Positions 17,722 to 25,554 of a stretch of 64,000 nt of DNA are shown here, piece by piece. Position numbers and translations under genes: made by a program. Source of the DNA: Sorangium cellulosum (lineage in GTDB: Bacteria; Myxococcota_A; Polyangia; Polyangiales; Polyangiaceae); the NCBI RefSeq assembly GCF_004135735.1, contig NZ_CP012670.1:5534501-5598500 (forward strand). Reading direction: 5' to 3'. The stretch's first letter is position 1. The number at the start of each line of letters is the position of its first letter. The notes beneath the pieces were generated by a model. That model was not told the origin of the DNA and made no database searches. It saw only the letters and a list, made by a program, of their open reading frames with translations.

Positions 17722-19875
17722 TCATCCGAGCGAGAGCTTCTTGACCTTCCGGCCGCGGACTGCCCAATCGAACATCAGGCGGGTGCACACGACGCCCGTG
17801 AACAGGCTGACGGCGATCCCGACGATCAGCGTGATGGCGAAGCCCTTGATGGGGCCCGTGCCGTACTGCGCGAGGATGAGCCCTGAGATCAGCGTCGTCA
17901 CGTGGCCGTCGAGGATGGCGGTGAACGCCTTGTCGTAGCCGACGTCGACGGCGGCACGCGGGCTCTTGCCGTTCCGGAGCTCCTCGCGGATGCGCTCGTT
18001 GATCAGCACGTTGGCGTCGACCGCGATGCCCATCGTGAGCGCGAGGCCGGCGATGCCGGGCAGCGTCATCGAGGCGCCGAACATCGCGAGCACGGCGATC
18101 TGCAGGACGAGGTTGAAGAGGACGCCGATGTTCGCGATGAGCCCCGCGCGGCTGTAGATCACCAGCATGAAGATGAGGACCAGCGAGCCGCTGATGAGCG
18201 CGGCCTTCGTGCTCCGCTCGATCGCGTCCTTGCCGAGCGACGGGCCGATGCGCTGCTCGTTCGACGGCGAGATCGGGGCCGGCAGCGCGCCCGACCGGAG
18301 CACCAGCTCGAGCTTGCGCGCGTCCTCGAGCTGCTGCTCGGGGTTCTGCGAGCCCATCGTGATCTGCGCGCGGCCGCCGCCGATCTTCGTCTGGATGACC
18401 GGCGCGCTCTCGACCTTGTCGTCGAGGATGATCGCGAACCGCCGCTTGACGTTCCTGCCGGTGATGTCCTCGAACCGGTCGGCGCCGAGCGGGGTGAAAT
18501 CCATCGACACGTACCAGCCGCCGAGGCCGCCCTCGCTCTGATCCGGGAGCGCCTGCGCGTCGCGCACCATGTCGCCCGTGATCTCGGCCTTGCTGAAGAG
18601 GAAGTACGTCCGCCAGCCGATCTCCTCGATGGCGTCCGTCTCCTCGTCGTACTCGTACAGCTTGCTGAAGCCGATCTCGTTGTCCGGCGGGACCTGGAGC
18701 GTCGCGGTCCACTCGCGCAGCCGCTTCAGGGTGTCGCGCATCTCCTCGTGCTCGCCGCGCACCATCCGGGCGAAGTGGACCGGCTTGGTCTTCCCTGGGC
18801 CGACCGGCGCGTTCTCGATCGAGAACGTCAGGCCCTTCGGGAGGTCCTCCTCCTTGGTGGTCCTGGCGATCGACTCGAAGAAGTCGTTGTCATCGTCGAC
18901 CATCTTGAACTCGAGCCGCGCCGTCTGGCTGATGATGTCGCGGATCGTGTCGAACGCCTTGTCGTCGTCGCCGGGGACCTCGATGATGATGTCCTCGTCG
19001 CGCGTCGAGACGCTCGCCTCCTTGAGGCCGAGGCCGTCGATGCGGCGGAGCACCGTCTCCTTCGCCTGCGCCACCGCCCGATCGCGGATGTTGCTCGACA
19101 CCTCGTCGCGGATCCGGAACTTCGCGACGCGGCGGTCCGCCGAGCGCTGGAGCTGCATCTCCCCGAGGAACTTCGTCAGGAACGCGTCGTTGATCTTCTC
19201 CGCGTCCGCGGGGTCGTCGAAGGTGATCGTGATCGTGTCCGTGTTCTCGCGCGACTTCTCGATGCGGAGCTTCGTCTGGAGCTTCTGCATCTGCTCGATC
19301 GTCGGCGGCGCGTCGCCCTCGTGGAAGCCGAACGCGGTGGCGAGCTCCGCGCGGAGATCGTCGTAGTACCGGTCGCGCTTGTCGTTGATCGCCTCGTCGA
19401 CGTCGACCGAGTACACGAGGCGGAGGCCGCCCTTGAGATCGAGCCCGCGCACCAGGCGGAACGGCATGTTCGAGGTCAGGAACCGGCTGAAGCCGAGATC
19501 GCCGCGCTTCGCCTGGGTCTCCTGCTCCGCCAGCTCTTCGGACGACAGCCCGGACTGGTCGGGCCGGCCGTAGCGCTCGTCGTGGTAGGTCGGGTAGATG
19601 CACAGCACCGCGCCGAGCGCGACGAACAGCGCCAAGCCCGTCTTCGCGCGCCACGCGAAATCGATCCACGGCCCGGTGCAGAAGAGCGCCCAGGGCACCA
19701 TCAGCCCGAACGTCGCGAGCGCCCAGAACACGTGGTAGTGGGCGGCGAGGGCGGCCGCGCCGGCGGACAGCGCCGCCCACGCGAACACGCCGCGCCGCGA
19801 ACGGCTGAGCCACGCACCGAGGAGGCACAGGCCGGCGACGCCGGCGAACCCGTACTGAAAGATGTTTAGGAGCAT
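17722..19875 (-). CDS. secD: Protein translocase subunit SecD
   Basis: 717 aa, about 100 longer than E. coli SecD. Hydrophobic segments cluster near the N-terminus (about 1-105), including an unusual run of extra helices (FQYGFAGVAGLCLLGAWL, AALSAGAAALAAHYHVFWAL) before the usual first helix. The large periplasmic domain carries LDLKGGLRLVY. The C-terminal five helices contain IAGLALTMGIAVDANVLINERIREEL, the SecD signature. It works with SecF and YajC. secF follows after 74 bp. ATG 19875 opens the frame. The extra N-terminal membrane segments are the odd feature. Confidence 0.95.
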   Translation of the reverse strand: MLLNIFQYGFAGVAGLCLLGAWLSRSRRGVFAWAALSAGAAALAAHYHVFWALATFGLMVPWALFCTGPWIDFAWRAKTGLALFVALGAVLCIYPTYHDERYGRPDQSGLSSEELAEQETQAKRGDLGFSRFLTSNMPFRLVRGLDLKGGLRLVYSVDVDEAINDKRDRYYDDLRAELATAFGFHEGDAPPTIEQMQKLQTKLRIEKSRENTDTITITFDDPADAEKINDAFLTKFLGEMQLQRSADRRVAKFRIRDEVSSNIRDRAVAQAKETVLRRIDGLGLKEASVSTRDEDIIIEVPGDDDKAFDTIRDIISQTARLEFKMVDDDNDFFESIARTTKEEDLPKGLTFSIENAPVGPGKTKPVHFARMVRGEHEEMRDTLKRLREWTATLQVPPDNEIGFSKLYEYDEETDAIEEIGWRTYFLFSKAEITGDMVRDAQALPDQSEGGLGGWYVSMDFTPLGADRFEDITGRNVKRRFAIILDDKVESAPVIQTKIGGGRAQITMGSQNPEQQLEDARKLELVLRSGALPAPISPSNEQRIGPSLGKDAIERSTKAALISGSLVLIFMLVIYSRAGLIANIGVLFNLVLQIAVLAMFGASMTLPGIAGLALTMGIAVDANVLINERIREELRNGKSPRAAVDVGYDKAFTAILDGHVTTLISGLILAQYGTGPIKGFAITLIVGIAVSLFTGVVCTRLMFDWAVRGRKVKKLSLG

Positions 19876-19930
19876 GGAGTGTGGCGCCGCGGTGGGCGGT
19901 AAAGGGCTTCCTGGTGGGCCGAGCGCCGGC

Positions 19931-20377
19931 CTACGACTTCTTGTCCTTCGCCGATTCCTTCGCCTTGTCGGCGGCCTTGGCGTCCGCTGCGACCTCGCCA
20001 GGATCGGCGCCCTGGATCGCGCTCTTCAGGATCTGCACGTTCACGCCGGGCGCGATCTCCAGCTTCACCCGGGGTGAGTTCGGGTTGATGTCCGTGATCC
20101 TGCCCAGGATCCCGGACTGGGTGAACACGCGATCGCCCACCTTGAGGTTCGCCTCGAGCTGCTTCTGCTTCTTGTTCTGGCTCCGCGTCATCAGGAAGAT
20201 GAGCAGCAGCGGCAGCGCCAGGATGAGGAACGAGAAGGCGCCCCCGCCGAACGGCGCGGGCTGCCCCTCCTGGCCGCCGGCCGGCGGCGGCGACGGTTGA
20301 CCTTCAGCAGGCGCCGCCGGCGCGGCGCCCGTTCGCCCGGGGGCGGGATTCGGCTGGAACCAGTTTGAGCTTGCCAA
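19931..20377 (-). CDS. yajC: Preprotein translocase accessory subunit YajC
   Basis: 148 aa from TTG 20377. A Gln/Pro/Ala/Gly-rich N-terminal stretch precedes one membrane helix (FSFLILALPLLLIFLMT) and the YajC domain (NKKQKQLEANLKVGDRVFTQSGILGRITDI). A Lys/Ala tail ends in KDKKS. Upstream in-frame starts (TTG 20479, ATG 20455) coincide with the -35 and -10 of a good promoter, so they cannot be the start. The codons between them and 20377 are also not coding-like. GGAG lies 12 nt before the TTG. First gene of the yajC-secD-secF set. Confidence 0.88.
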   Translation of the reverse strand: MASSNWFQPNPAPGRTGAAPAAPAEGQPSPPPAGGQEGQPAPFGGGAFSFLILALPLLLIFLMTRSQNKKQKQLEANLKVGDRVFTQSGILGRITDINPNSPRVKLEIAPGVNVQILKSAIQGADPGEVAADAKAADKAKESAKDKKS

Positions 20378-20450
20378 GGTGACGCGTGTCTCCGGCCCCG
20401 ACGGGGTTCGCCCGCAAATTACGGGCCTGTCCCAACCCCCGGGGCTCGCC

Positions 20451-20479
20451 TCCATACCCAGGATCCATGGGTCGCGCAA
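20451..20479 (-). promoter_or_regulatory. yajC-secDF promoter
   Basis: Minus strand TTGCGC (20479-20474), 17-bp spacer, TATGGA (20456-20451). The predicted transcription start near 20444 leaves a leader of about 67 nt to the TTG start. Confidence 0.5.
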
Positions 20480-20592
20480 GGAGCTAGGCGGGCAGCCTCA
20501 CCGGGACCTGGTGGGGATTCCCGGGCTCAGGGCTTTTCCGCTCCGCGCGAACGCGGCGGGCACGCCCGCGGCGAGCCGGGCGGCGCGCGGCG

Positions 20593-21735
20593 TCAGCCGT
20601 CGCTGCCGAACACCACGAGCCGGCGGGCCCGCTCGCCGCTCGCGATCTCCGCGAGCGAGAGGCGCACCTCGCGCTCGGAGATCGCGCCGTCGATCGTCGC
20701 GAACGTCGCGGAGATGATCGGCGGGATGCGCCCGACCCCCGGGAAGCCCGGGGCCCACGTGAGCGCATCCGCGAACGCGGCCTTCACGCCGGCGGCGACG
20801 GGCCCGGACGGCGCGAGGGGCACGTCGAGCGGCTCGAGCACCACGATGGCCCTGGCCCGCCCGAGCGTCTTCACCACGTCCGCGCTGAAGAACGGCCGGA
20901 GCGCGCGCACGCCCACGAGGCCGACGCGCCGCCCCTGCGCGCGCAGGCTGCGCACGACCTCGCGCGCGGCCGGGAACGCGCAGCCCACGGCGACCATGAT
21001 CTCCTCGGCGTCGGCCGTGTCGACGCGCTCGATCGCGCCGAGCGGGCGGCTGGTGAGCTCGCAGAGCTCCCGCATCGCGCTGGTGAGCGCGAACGGCACG
21101 CGCGCGGCGAAGCTCCGCTCGGCCCGCTTGCGGATGACCCCGCGCCCCTGCGGGCGAGGGCCGCCGTCGTCGTCGGTGTCCCCCGGCGCCACGTCCTTGA
21201 AGGTCGGCGCGGTCCGCTCCGAGCCGAGGAAGCCCGCGGCGAGCTCGCGGGCCCCGCCGAGCGCGGCCACGTCCGACGGGAGCGCGTCGACGATGTGGAG
21301 GAACGGCGTCTCGCTGTCCTCGGCGGCGCGCCGCGCGACGAGCACCATGTCGGCGGCCTCCTGGTTGCTCCAGGTGACGAGCACCCCCGCGCCGACGTCG
21401 AGCGCCGGCGCGAGCTCGTCGCGCCCCACGGCGAGGCCGCCGCGCCGCTCGATGACGTGCACCGTGATCGGCGTCCGCACCGCCGCCGCCTCGCCGAGCG
21501 CGGCGAGGGCCCCGACGAGCTCATGGGCGCCCAGCACGACGCTCGCCCGCTGCCCGGCGCGCGCGCGCTCCACGGCGCCGCGGATCGCGAGGGTGGCGCT
21601 CGCGGCGCGCTCGATCGGCAGATCGCCGGGCACCGCCGCGTGCGCGGCGAACAACACGCTGCCCGCGGCCACCTCGACGGTCGCGATCACCGCCGCCGGA
21701 TCCGGCGGCGAGCCCAGGCTGTCCGGTGCTGTCAT
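20593..21735 (-). CDS. Orphan 2-oxoacid:ferredoxin oxidoreductase alpha-like protein
   Basis: 380 aa. The order of blocks matches the alpha subunit (domains I and II) of pyruvate:ferredoxin oxidoreductases. There is an N-terminal thiamine-pyrophosphate pyrimidine-type domain with LGAHELVGALAALGEAAAVRTPITVHV and LVTWSNQEAADMVLVARRAAEDSETPFLHIVD. A domain-II-like Rossmann fold follows (ADAEEIMVAVGCAFPAAREVVRSLRAQGRRVGLVGVRALRPF). Real PFOR needs beta and gamma/delta partners; none is adjacent, and the conserved GN and YE motifs of the active alpha domain are degenerate here. It may be a diverged or non-catalytic member. ATG 21735 is chosen as the first Met before the conserved part. Confidence in family is moderate, in activity low. 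Confidence 0.6.
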   Translation of the reverse strand: MTAPDSLGSPPDPAAVIATVEVAAGSVLFAAHAAVPGDLPIERAASATLAIRGAVERARAGQRASVVLGAHELVGALAALGEAAAVRTPITVHVIERRGGLAVGRDELAPALDVGAGVLVTWSNQEAADMVLVARRAAEDSETPFLHIVDALPSDVAALGGARELAAGFLGSERTAPTFKDVAPGDTDDDGGPRPQGRGVIRKRAERSFAARVPFALTSAMRELCELTSRPLGAIERVDTADAEEIMVAVGCAFPAAREVVRSLRAQGRRVGLVGVRALRPFFSADVVKTLGRARAIVVLEPLDVPLAPSGPVAAGVKAAFADALTWAPGFPGVGRIPPIISATFATIDGAISEREVRLSLAEIASGERARRLVVFGSDG

Positions 21736-22127
21736 CCAGCGGTTCGTCACCCGAGGCGCACGCGAGGTCAAGCGCGGGCGCGCGCGCATTTCGGGCAGCG
21801 ACCGGCCTGAAGTAACGCAGCGATCACGACGACCCCGTCTGGACATAAGTCCGCGCGATGCGGCTTTTGCCGCGCCGGGCGCGCGGGGTGGCGACGCCGC
21901 GCGGGGTGGCGACGCGGAGCATGGAGGGTCCACGCTCGCCCCGCCCCCCTGACGCGCGCTCGCCCTGACGGCAGCCCCCGCCCTGCACTGGGCACTGGCG
22001 GCATGCGCCCACGCTGGGCGCCCTGAGCGTGGCCGAGCCCCCTGAACGCCCCGAGCGTGATCGACGCGTGGACGCGGCATCGTCGCGAGCATCGGTCGCC
22101 GGAGTCGACGTCGCCCCAAAAGAGAGC
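21736..22127. other. Intergenic, no gene seen
   Basis: About 390 bp between the divergent oxidoreductase-like gene and the tRNA promoter. A direct repeat of GCGCGGGGTGGCGACG occurs near 21882 and 21898. No frame looks coding. Confidence 0.4.
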
Positions 22128-22156
22128 TTGACGGTTCGATCTGCCCTTGCTAGGAG
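22128..22156 (+). promoter_or_regulatory. Candidate promoter of tRNA-Val/thrS
   Basis: TTGACG (22128-22133), 17-bp spacer, TAGGAG (22151-22156), about 45 bp before the tRNA. Confidence 0.4.
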
Positions 22157-22200
22157 GCGCTCTCCGTTTCGACGGACCTCCGGGTCGCGGAGCGGGACAT

Positions 22201-22272
<72 letters not shown>

Positions 22273-22302
22273 CAAATCAGCAGGAGTAACCTGCGAGGTT
22301 TC

Positions 22303-24360
22303 ATGGCCCTCGATCAGACCGCCGAGGCGGCCCGCACCACGGTGCGCGAGGCTCTCGCCGACGATATCGCCAAGGATCGCACCGTCATCGGCGCCAAGGT
22401 CAACGGCCGCCTCCTCGACCTCCACACCCCCTTCGTCCGCGACGCCTCGACCCGGATCGAGCCGGTCCGGACGAGCGATCCCGACGGCCTGCGCATCATC
22501 CGGCACTCGACGGCGCACATCATGGCCGACGCCGTGCAGCGGCTGTTTCCGGGCACGAAGGTCACGATCGGCCCCGCCATCGACGCGGGGTTCTACTACG
22601 ACTTCGACAAGCCGACCGGCCCCTTCACGGACGAGGATCTCGCCAAGATCGAGGCGAAGATGCGCGAGATCATCGCCGCGGGCCGCCCGTTCCGGCGCGA
22701 GGTGGTGAGCCGCGACAGGGCGCACGAGCTCTTCGCGCAGATGGGCGAGACCTACAAGCGCGAGCTCATCGACGCGATCCCGGAGGGCGAGGACGTCTCG
22801 CTCTACCGGCACAGCGACGGGGATCGCGAGTGGGTCGACCTCTGCGAGGGCCCGCACGTGCCGGACGCCTCGGTGCTCCAGGCCATCAAGCTGGTCAGCG
22901 TGGCCGGCGCGTACTGGCGCGGCGACGAGCGCAACCCGATGCTCCAGCGCATCTACGGCACGGCGTTCCCGAGCCAGGCCGCGCTCGACGAGCACCTGAA
23001 GCTGCTCGCGGAGGCGAAGGAGCGCGATCACCGGAAGCTCGGCAAGGAGCTCGAGCTCTTCATGTTCCACGAGGTCGCGCCGGCGATGCCGTTCCTCCTG
23101 CCGCGCGGCGCCCACGTGGTCAACGCGCTCGTCCAGTACATGCGCGACCTCTACGTCGACTACGGCTACGAGGAGGTCATCACGCCGCAGATCTTCGACA
23201 AGCGGCTGTTCGAGACGAGCGGGCACCTGCCGAATTACCGGGAGAACATGTACCTCCCGGTCACGGCGGAGCACCTCGACGCGGCCCGGCTCGCGCTCCG
23301 GCTCGGCGTCTCCCCGGGCGACGCGGACGCGGCGAGCTACAAGGAGGCCGACAAGCGGCGCGACGCGGCCGTCCTGGAGCAGCTCGCGGAGCTCGAGCGG
23401 CTCGCGCAGAAGCCGATGAACTGCCCGAGCCACTGCCTCATCTTCGGGCAGCGGCGGCGCAGCTACCGCGAGCTGCCGTGGCGGCTCGCCGACTTCGGGC
23501 GGCTCCACCGGTACGAGCGCGGCGGCGTCGTGCACGGCCTCGCCCGGGTGCGGAGCTTCTGCCAGGACGACGCGCACATCTTCTGCGCGCCCGAGCAGAT
23601 GCAGGGCGAGATCCAGGCGTTCCTGCGGCTCCTGCTCGAGGTGTACGCGGCGTTCCGGTTCTCCCGGATTGACATCAAGCTGGCGACCCGGCCCAAGAAG
23701 CGCATCGGCACCGACGCCCAGTGGGACGCGGCGGAGGGCGCGCTCGCGGACGCGCTGAAGCACGCGGGGCTCCCGTACGAGATCGCGCCCGAGGAGGGCG
23801 CGTTCTACGGGCCCAAGCTCGAGTTCCACGTCGAGGATGCGCTGCGCCGGAGCTGGCAGCTCGGCACCATCCAGGTGGACTACGCCCTGCCCGATCGCTT
23901 CGAGCTCGAGTACACCGGCCCCGACGGGGCCGCTCACCGCCCCGTGATGCTCCACCGGGCGATCCTCGGCTCGCTCGAGCGGTTCTTCTCGGTGTACCTC
24001 GAGCACATCGGGGGCGCCTTCCCGGTGTGGCTCGCGCCGGAGCAGGCGATCATCGTCACGGTCAGCGAGAAGCAGGCCCCGTACGCGGAGGAGGTGGTCG
24101 CTCATCTCCGGCGCCGCGGGCTCCGGGCGAGGGCCGATCTCAGCTCGGACAAGCTCGGCGCCAAGATCCGCGCGGCGCGGCTGACGCGTGTCCCGTACGT
24201 GGTCGTGGTCGGCGACAAGGAGGCGGAGGCCCGCAAGGTCGCGCCCCGGTCGCGCGACCTGAACAAGGACCTCGGGGCGATGCCGCTCGAGGAGTTCGCC
24301 GACCGGCTCGCCGCGGAGGCGAAGCCCCCTCGCCTCGCGGTGAGCGCATCCGCTTCGTGA
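22303..24360 (+). CDS. thrS: Threonyl-tRNA synthetase
   Basis: 685 aa. TGS domain about 20-85, editing/SAD domain with HSTAHIMADAVQRLFPG (zinc-like HxxxH), class II catalytic core (KPMNCPSHC motif, RSFCQDDAHIF, GAFYGPKLEF, RPVMLHRAILGS) and anticodon-binding C-terminus. It charges tRNA-Thr and hydrolyses Ser-tRNA-Thr. Two oddities: the usual KPMNCPGH reads KPMNCPSHC, and about 45 residues (VTAEHLDAARLALRLGVSPG onward) are inserted between NYRENMY and KPMNCP, next to the active-site zinc Cys. ATG 22303 has GAGG at short spacing. A small GCAGG-AGTAA-CCTGC hairpin precedes it. infC follows, a conserved pairing. Confidence 0.96.
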   Translation: MALDQTAEAARTTVREALADDIAKDRTVIGAKVNGRLLDLHTPFVRDASTRIEPVRTSDPDGLRIIRHSTAHIMADAVQRLFPGTKVTIGPAIDAGFYYDFDKPTGPFTDEDLAKIEAKMREIIAAGRPFRREVVSRDRAHELFAQMGETYKRELIDAIPEGEDVSLYRHSDGDREWVDLCEGPHVPDASVLQAIKLVSVAGAYWRGDERNPMLQRIYGTAFPSQAALDEHLKLLAEAKERDHRKLGKELELFMFHEVAPAMPFLLPRGAHVVNALVQYMRDLYVDYGYEEVITPQIFDKRLFETSGHLPNYRENMYLPVTAEHLDAARLALRLGVSPGDADAASYKEADKRRDAAVLEQLAELERLAQKPMNCPSHCLIFGQRRRSYRELPWRLADFGRLHRYERGGVVHGLARVRSFCQDDAHIFCAPEQMQGEIQAFLRLLLEVYAAFRFSRIDIKLATRPKKRIGTDAQWDAAEGALADALKHAGLPYEIAPEEGAFYGPKLEFHVEDALRRSWQLGTIQVDYALPDRFELEYTGPDGAAHRPVMLHRAILGSLERFFSVYLEHIGGAFPVWLAPEQAIIVTVSEKQAPYAEEVVAHLRRRGLRARADLSSDKLGAKIRAARLTRVPYVVVVGDKEAEARKVAPRSRDLNKDLGAMPLEEFADRLAAEAKPPRLAVSASAS

Positions 24361-24607
24361 CCTTCCGCTCCCGCCGGACGCTGGCGCCGACGCCGGCAGG
24401 CCCCCTCCCCCTCTTCCTGACGAGCCCGGCAGGCCTGAGCTCCGGTACGCCCGCACGCCGCGGTGGTGGTCGTGCTTGCCGCCGTTGCCTGCGGCGCCAA
24501 GTCAGGCGACATTGGCATGGCGATGGCCGCCGCGACCGGTACCGGTCGGAGGGCGGCGGCGCGTCGCGTTCAGAAGCACGGACCACAAGGAGGCAGCGAA
24601 ATATCAC

Positions 24608-25333
24608 ATGGCGATGAGACGCTTCGATCCGCGGCAGGCCCAGAGGGGTCCGCAGATCCGCATCAACCAGCGCATCCGCGTCCCGGAGATCCGCGTCATC
24701 GGCGATGATGGCGAGATGCTCGGCATCATGCAGACCCACGAGGCGCTGCGCCGGGCACAGGAGAAGGGGCTGGATCTCGTCGAGGTCAACCCGAAGGCGG
24801 ATCCCCCGGTCTGCAAGATCCTCGACTTCGGCAAGTACAAGTACGACGAGAAGAAGAAGGCCCGCGAGGCGAAGCGCAAGCAGAGTGTGGTGGAGATCAA
24901 GGAGATCAAGCTCCGGCCGAAGACGGACGACCACGATCTCGAGTTCAAGACCCGGGCTGCCCATCGGTTCCTCGGCGCCGGCCACAAGGTGAAGTTCACG
25001 GTGCGCTTCCGCGGCCGCGAGATCACGCACCCGGAGAAGGCGCAGGAGCAGCTCGACTGGATCGTCCAGCAGTGCGAGGAGATCGCGAACATCGAGGTGC
25101 GCCCGATGATGGAGCAGCGCACGATGACGCTGATGATGGCGCCCAAGCCCGCCATCCTGCAGCGGGTCGCCCAGGCCCGCGCCGCCGCCGAGAAGGCCCG
25201 CCAGAAGGCGCTCCAGGAGGGGCGCGCCGCTCCCACGGCAGCCGACGCGGAGGAGGAGGAGATCGAGAAGCTCGAGAGGCAGCTCGAGGAGCAGGACGAG
25301 GACGACGACGACGACGCCGCGGAGGCGAGCTAG
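24608..25333 (+). CDS. infC: Translation initiation factor IF-3
   Basis: 241 aa, longer than the usual 180 because of an acidic C-terminal tail (about 200-241) ending in a run of Asp. IF3-N (RINQRIRVPEIRVIGDDGEM, DLVEVNPKADPPVCKILDFGKY) and IF3-C (EIKLRPKTDDHDLEFKTRAAHRFL) are complete. It binds the 30S subunit and checks start codons. The start is ATG 24608; an AAGGAGG lies 14 nt upstream, unusually far, and no AUU/AUC start is in frame, so the classical E. coli start-codon autoregulation is not expected. The ribosomal genes rpmI and rplT that normally follow are not here. Confidence 0.95.
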   Translation: MAMRRFDPRQAQRGPQIRINQRIRVPEIRVIGDDGEMLGIMQTHEALRRAQEKGLDLVEVNPKADPPVCKILDFGKYKYDEKKKAREAKRKQSVVEIKEIKLRPKTDDHDLEFKTRAAHRFLGAGHKVKFTVRFRGREITHPEKAQEQLDWIVQQCEEIANIEVRPMMEQRTMTLMMAPKPAILQRVAQARAAAEKARQKALQEGRAAPTAADAEEEEIEKLERQLEEQDEDDDDDAAEAS

Positions 25334-25554
25334 CCCCGCCGCGGGACGCCTCTCTGACAGATCAGAGCGATCGCCGAGTCGCCAGGCGAGAGGGCGACGG
25401 GGGCGGCAGGCTCCCTCCCATCATTCCCCCGAGCTCTCGGCGCCCCGGCGGCCCCCTCTCTCCGCCGGCCCTTCCGCAGCAACGCCAGGAAGCTCGGTGA
25501 GACGCGCGGCGCGGACCCCCGCGCCGCGCGGAGCCGCCGCGCCGGTCGCGAGGG

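Noticed and set aside
20520..20585. Third copy of the hairpin element
   Set aside because: Similar GGGCTTTTCCGCTCCG words occur but arms do not pair and core identity is low.
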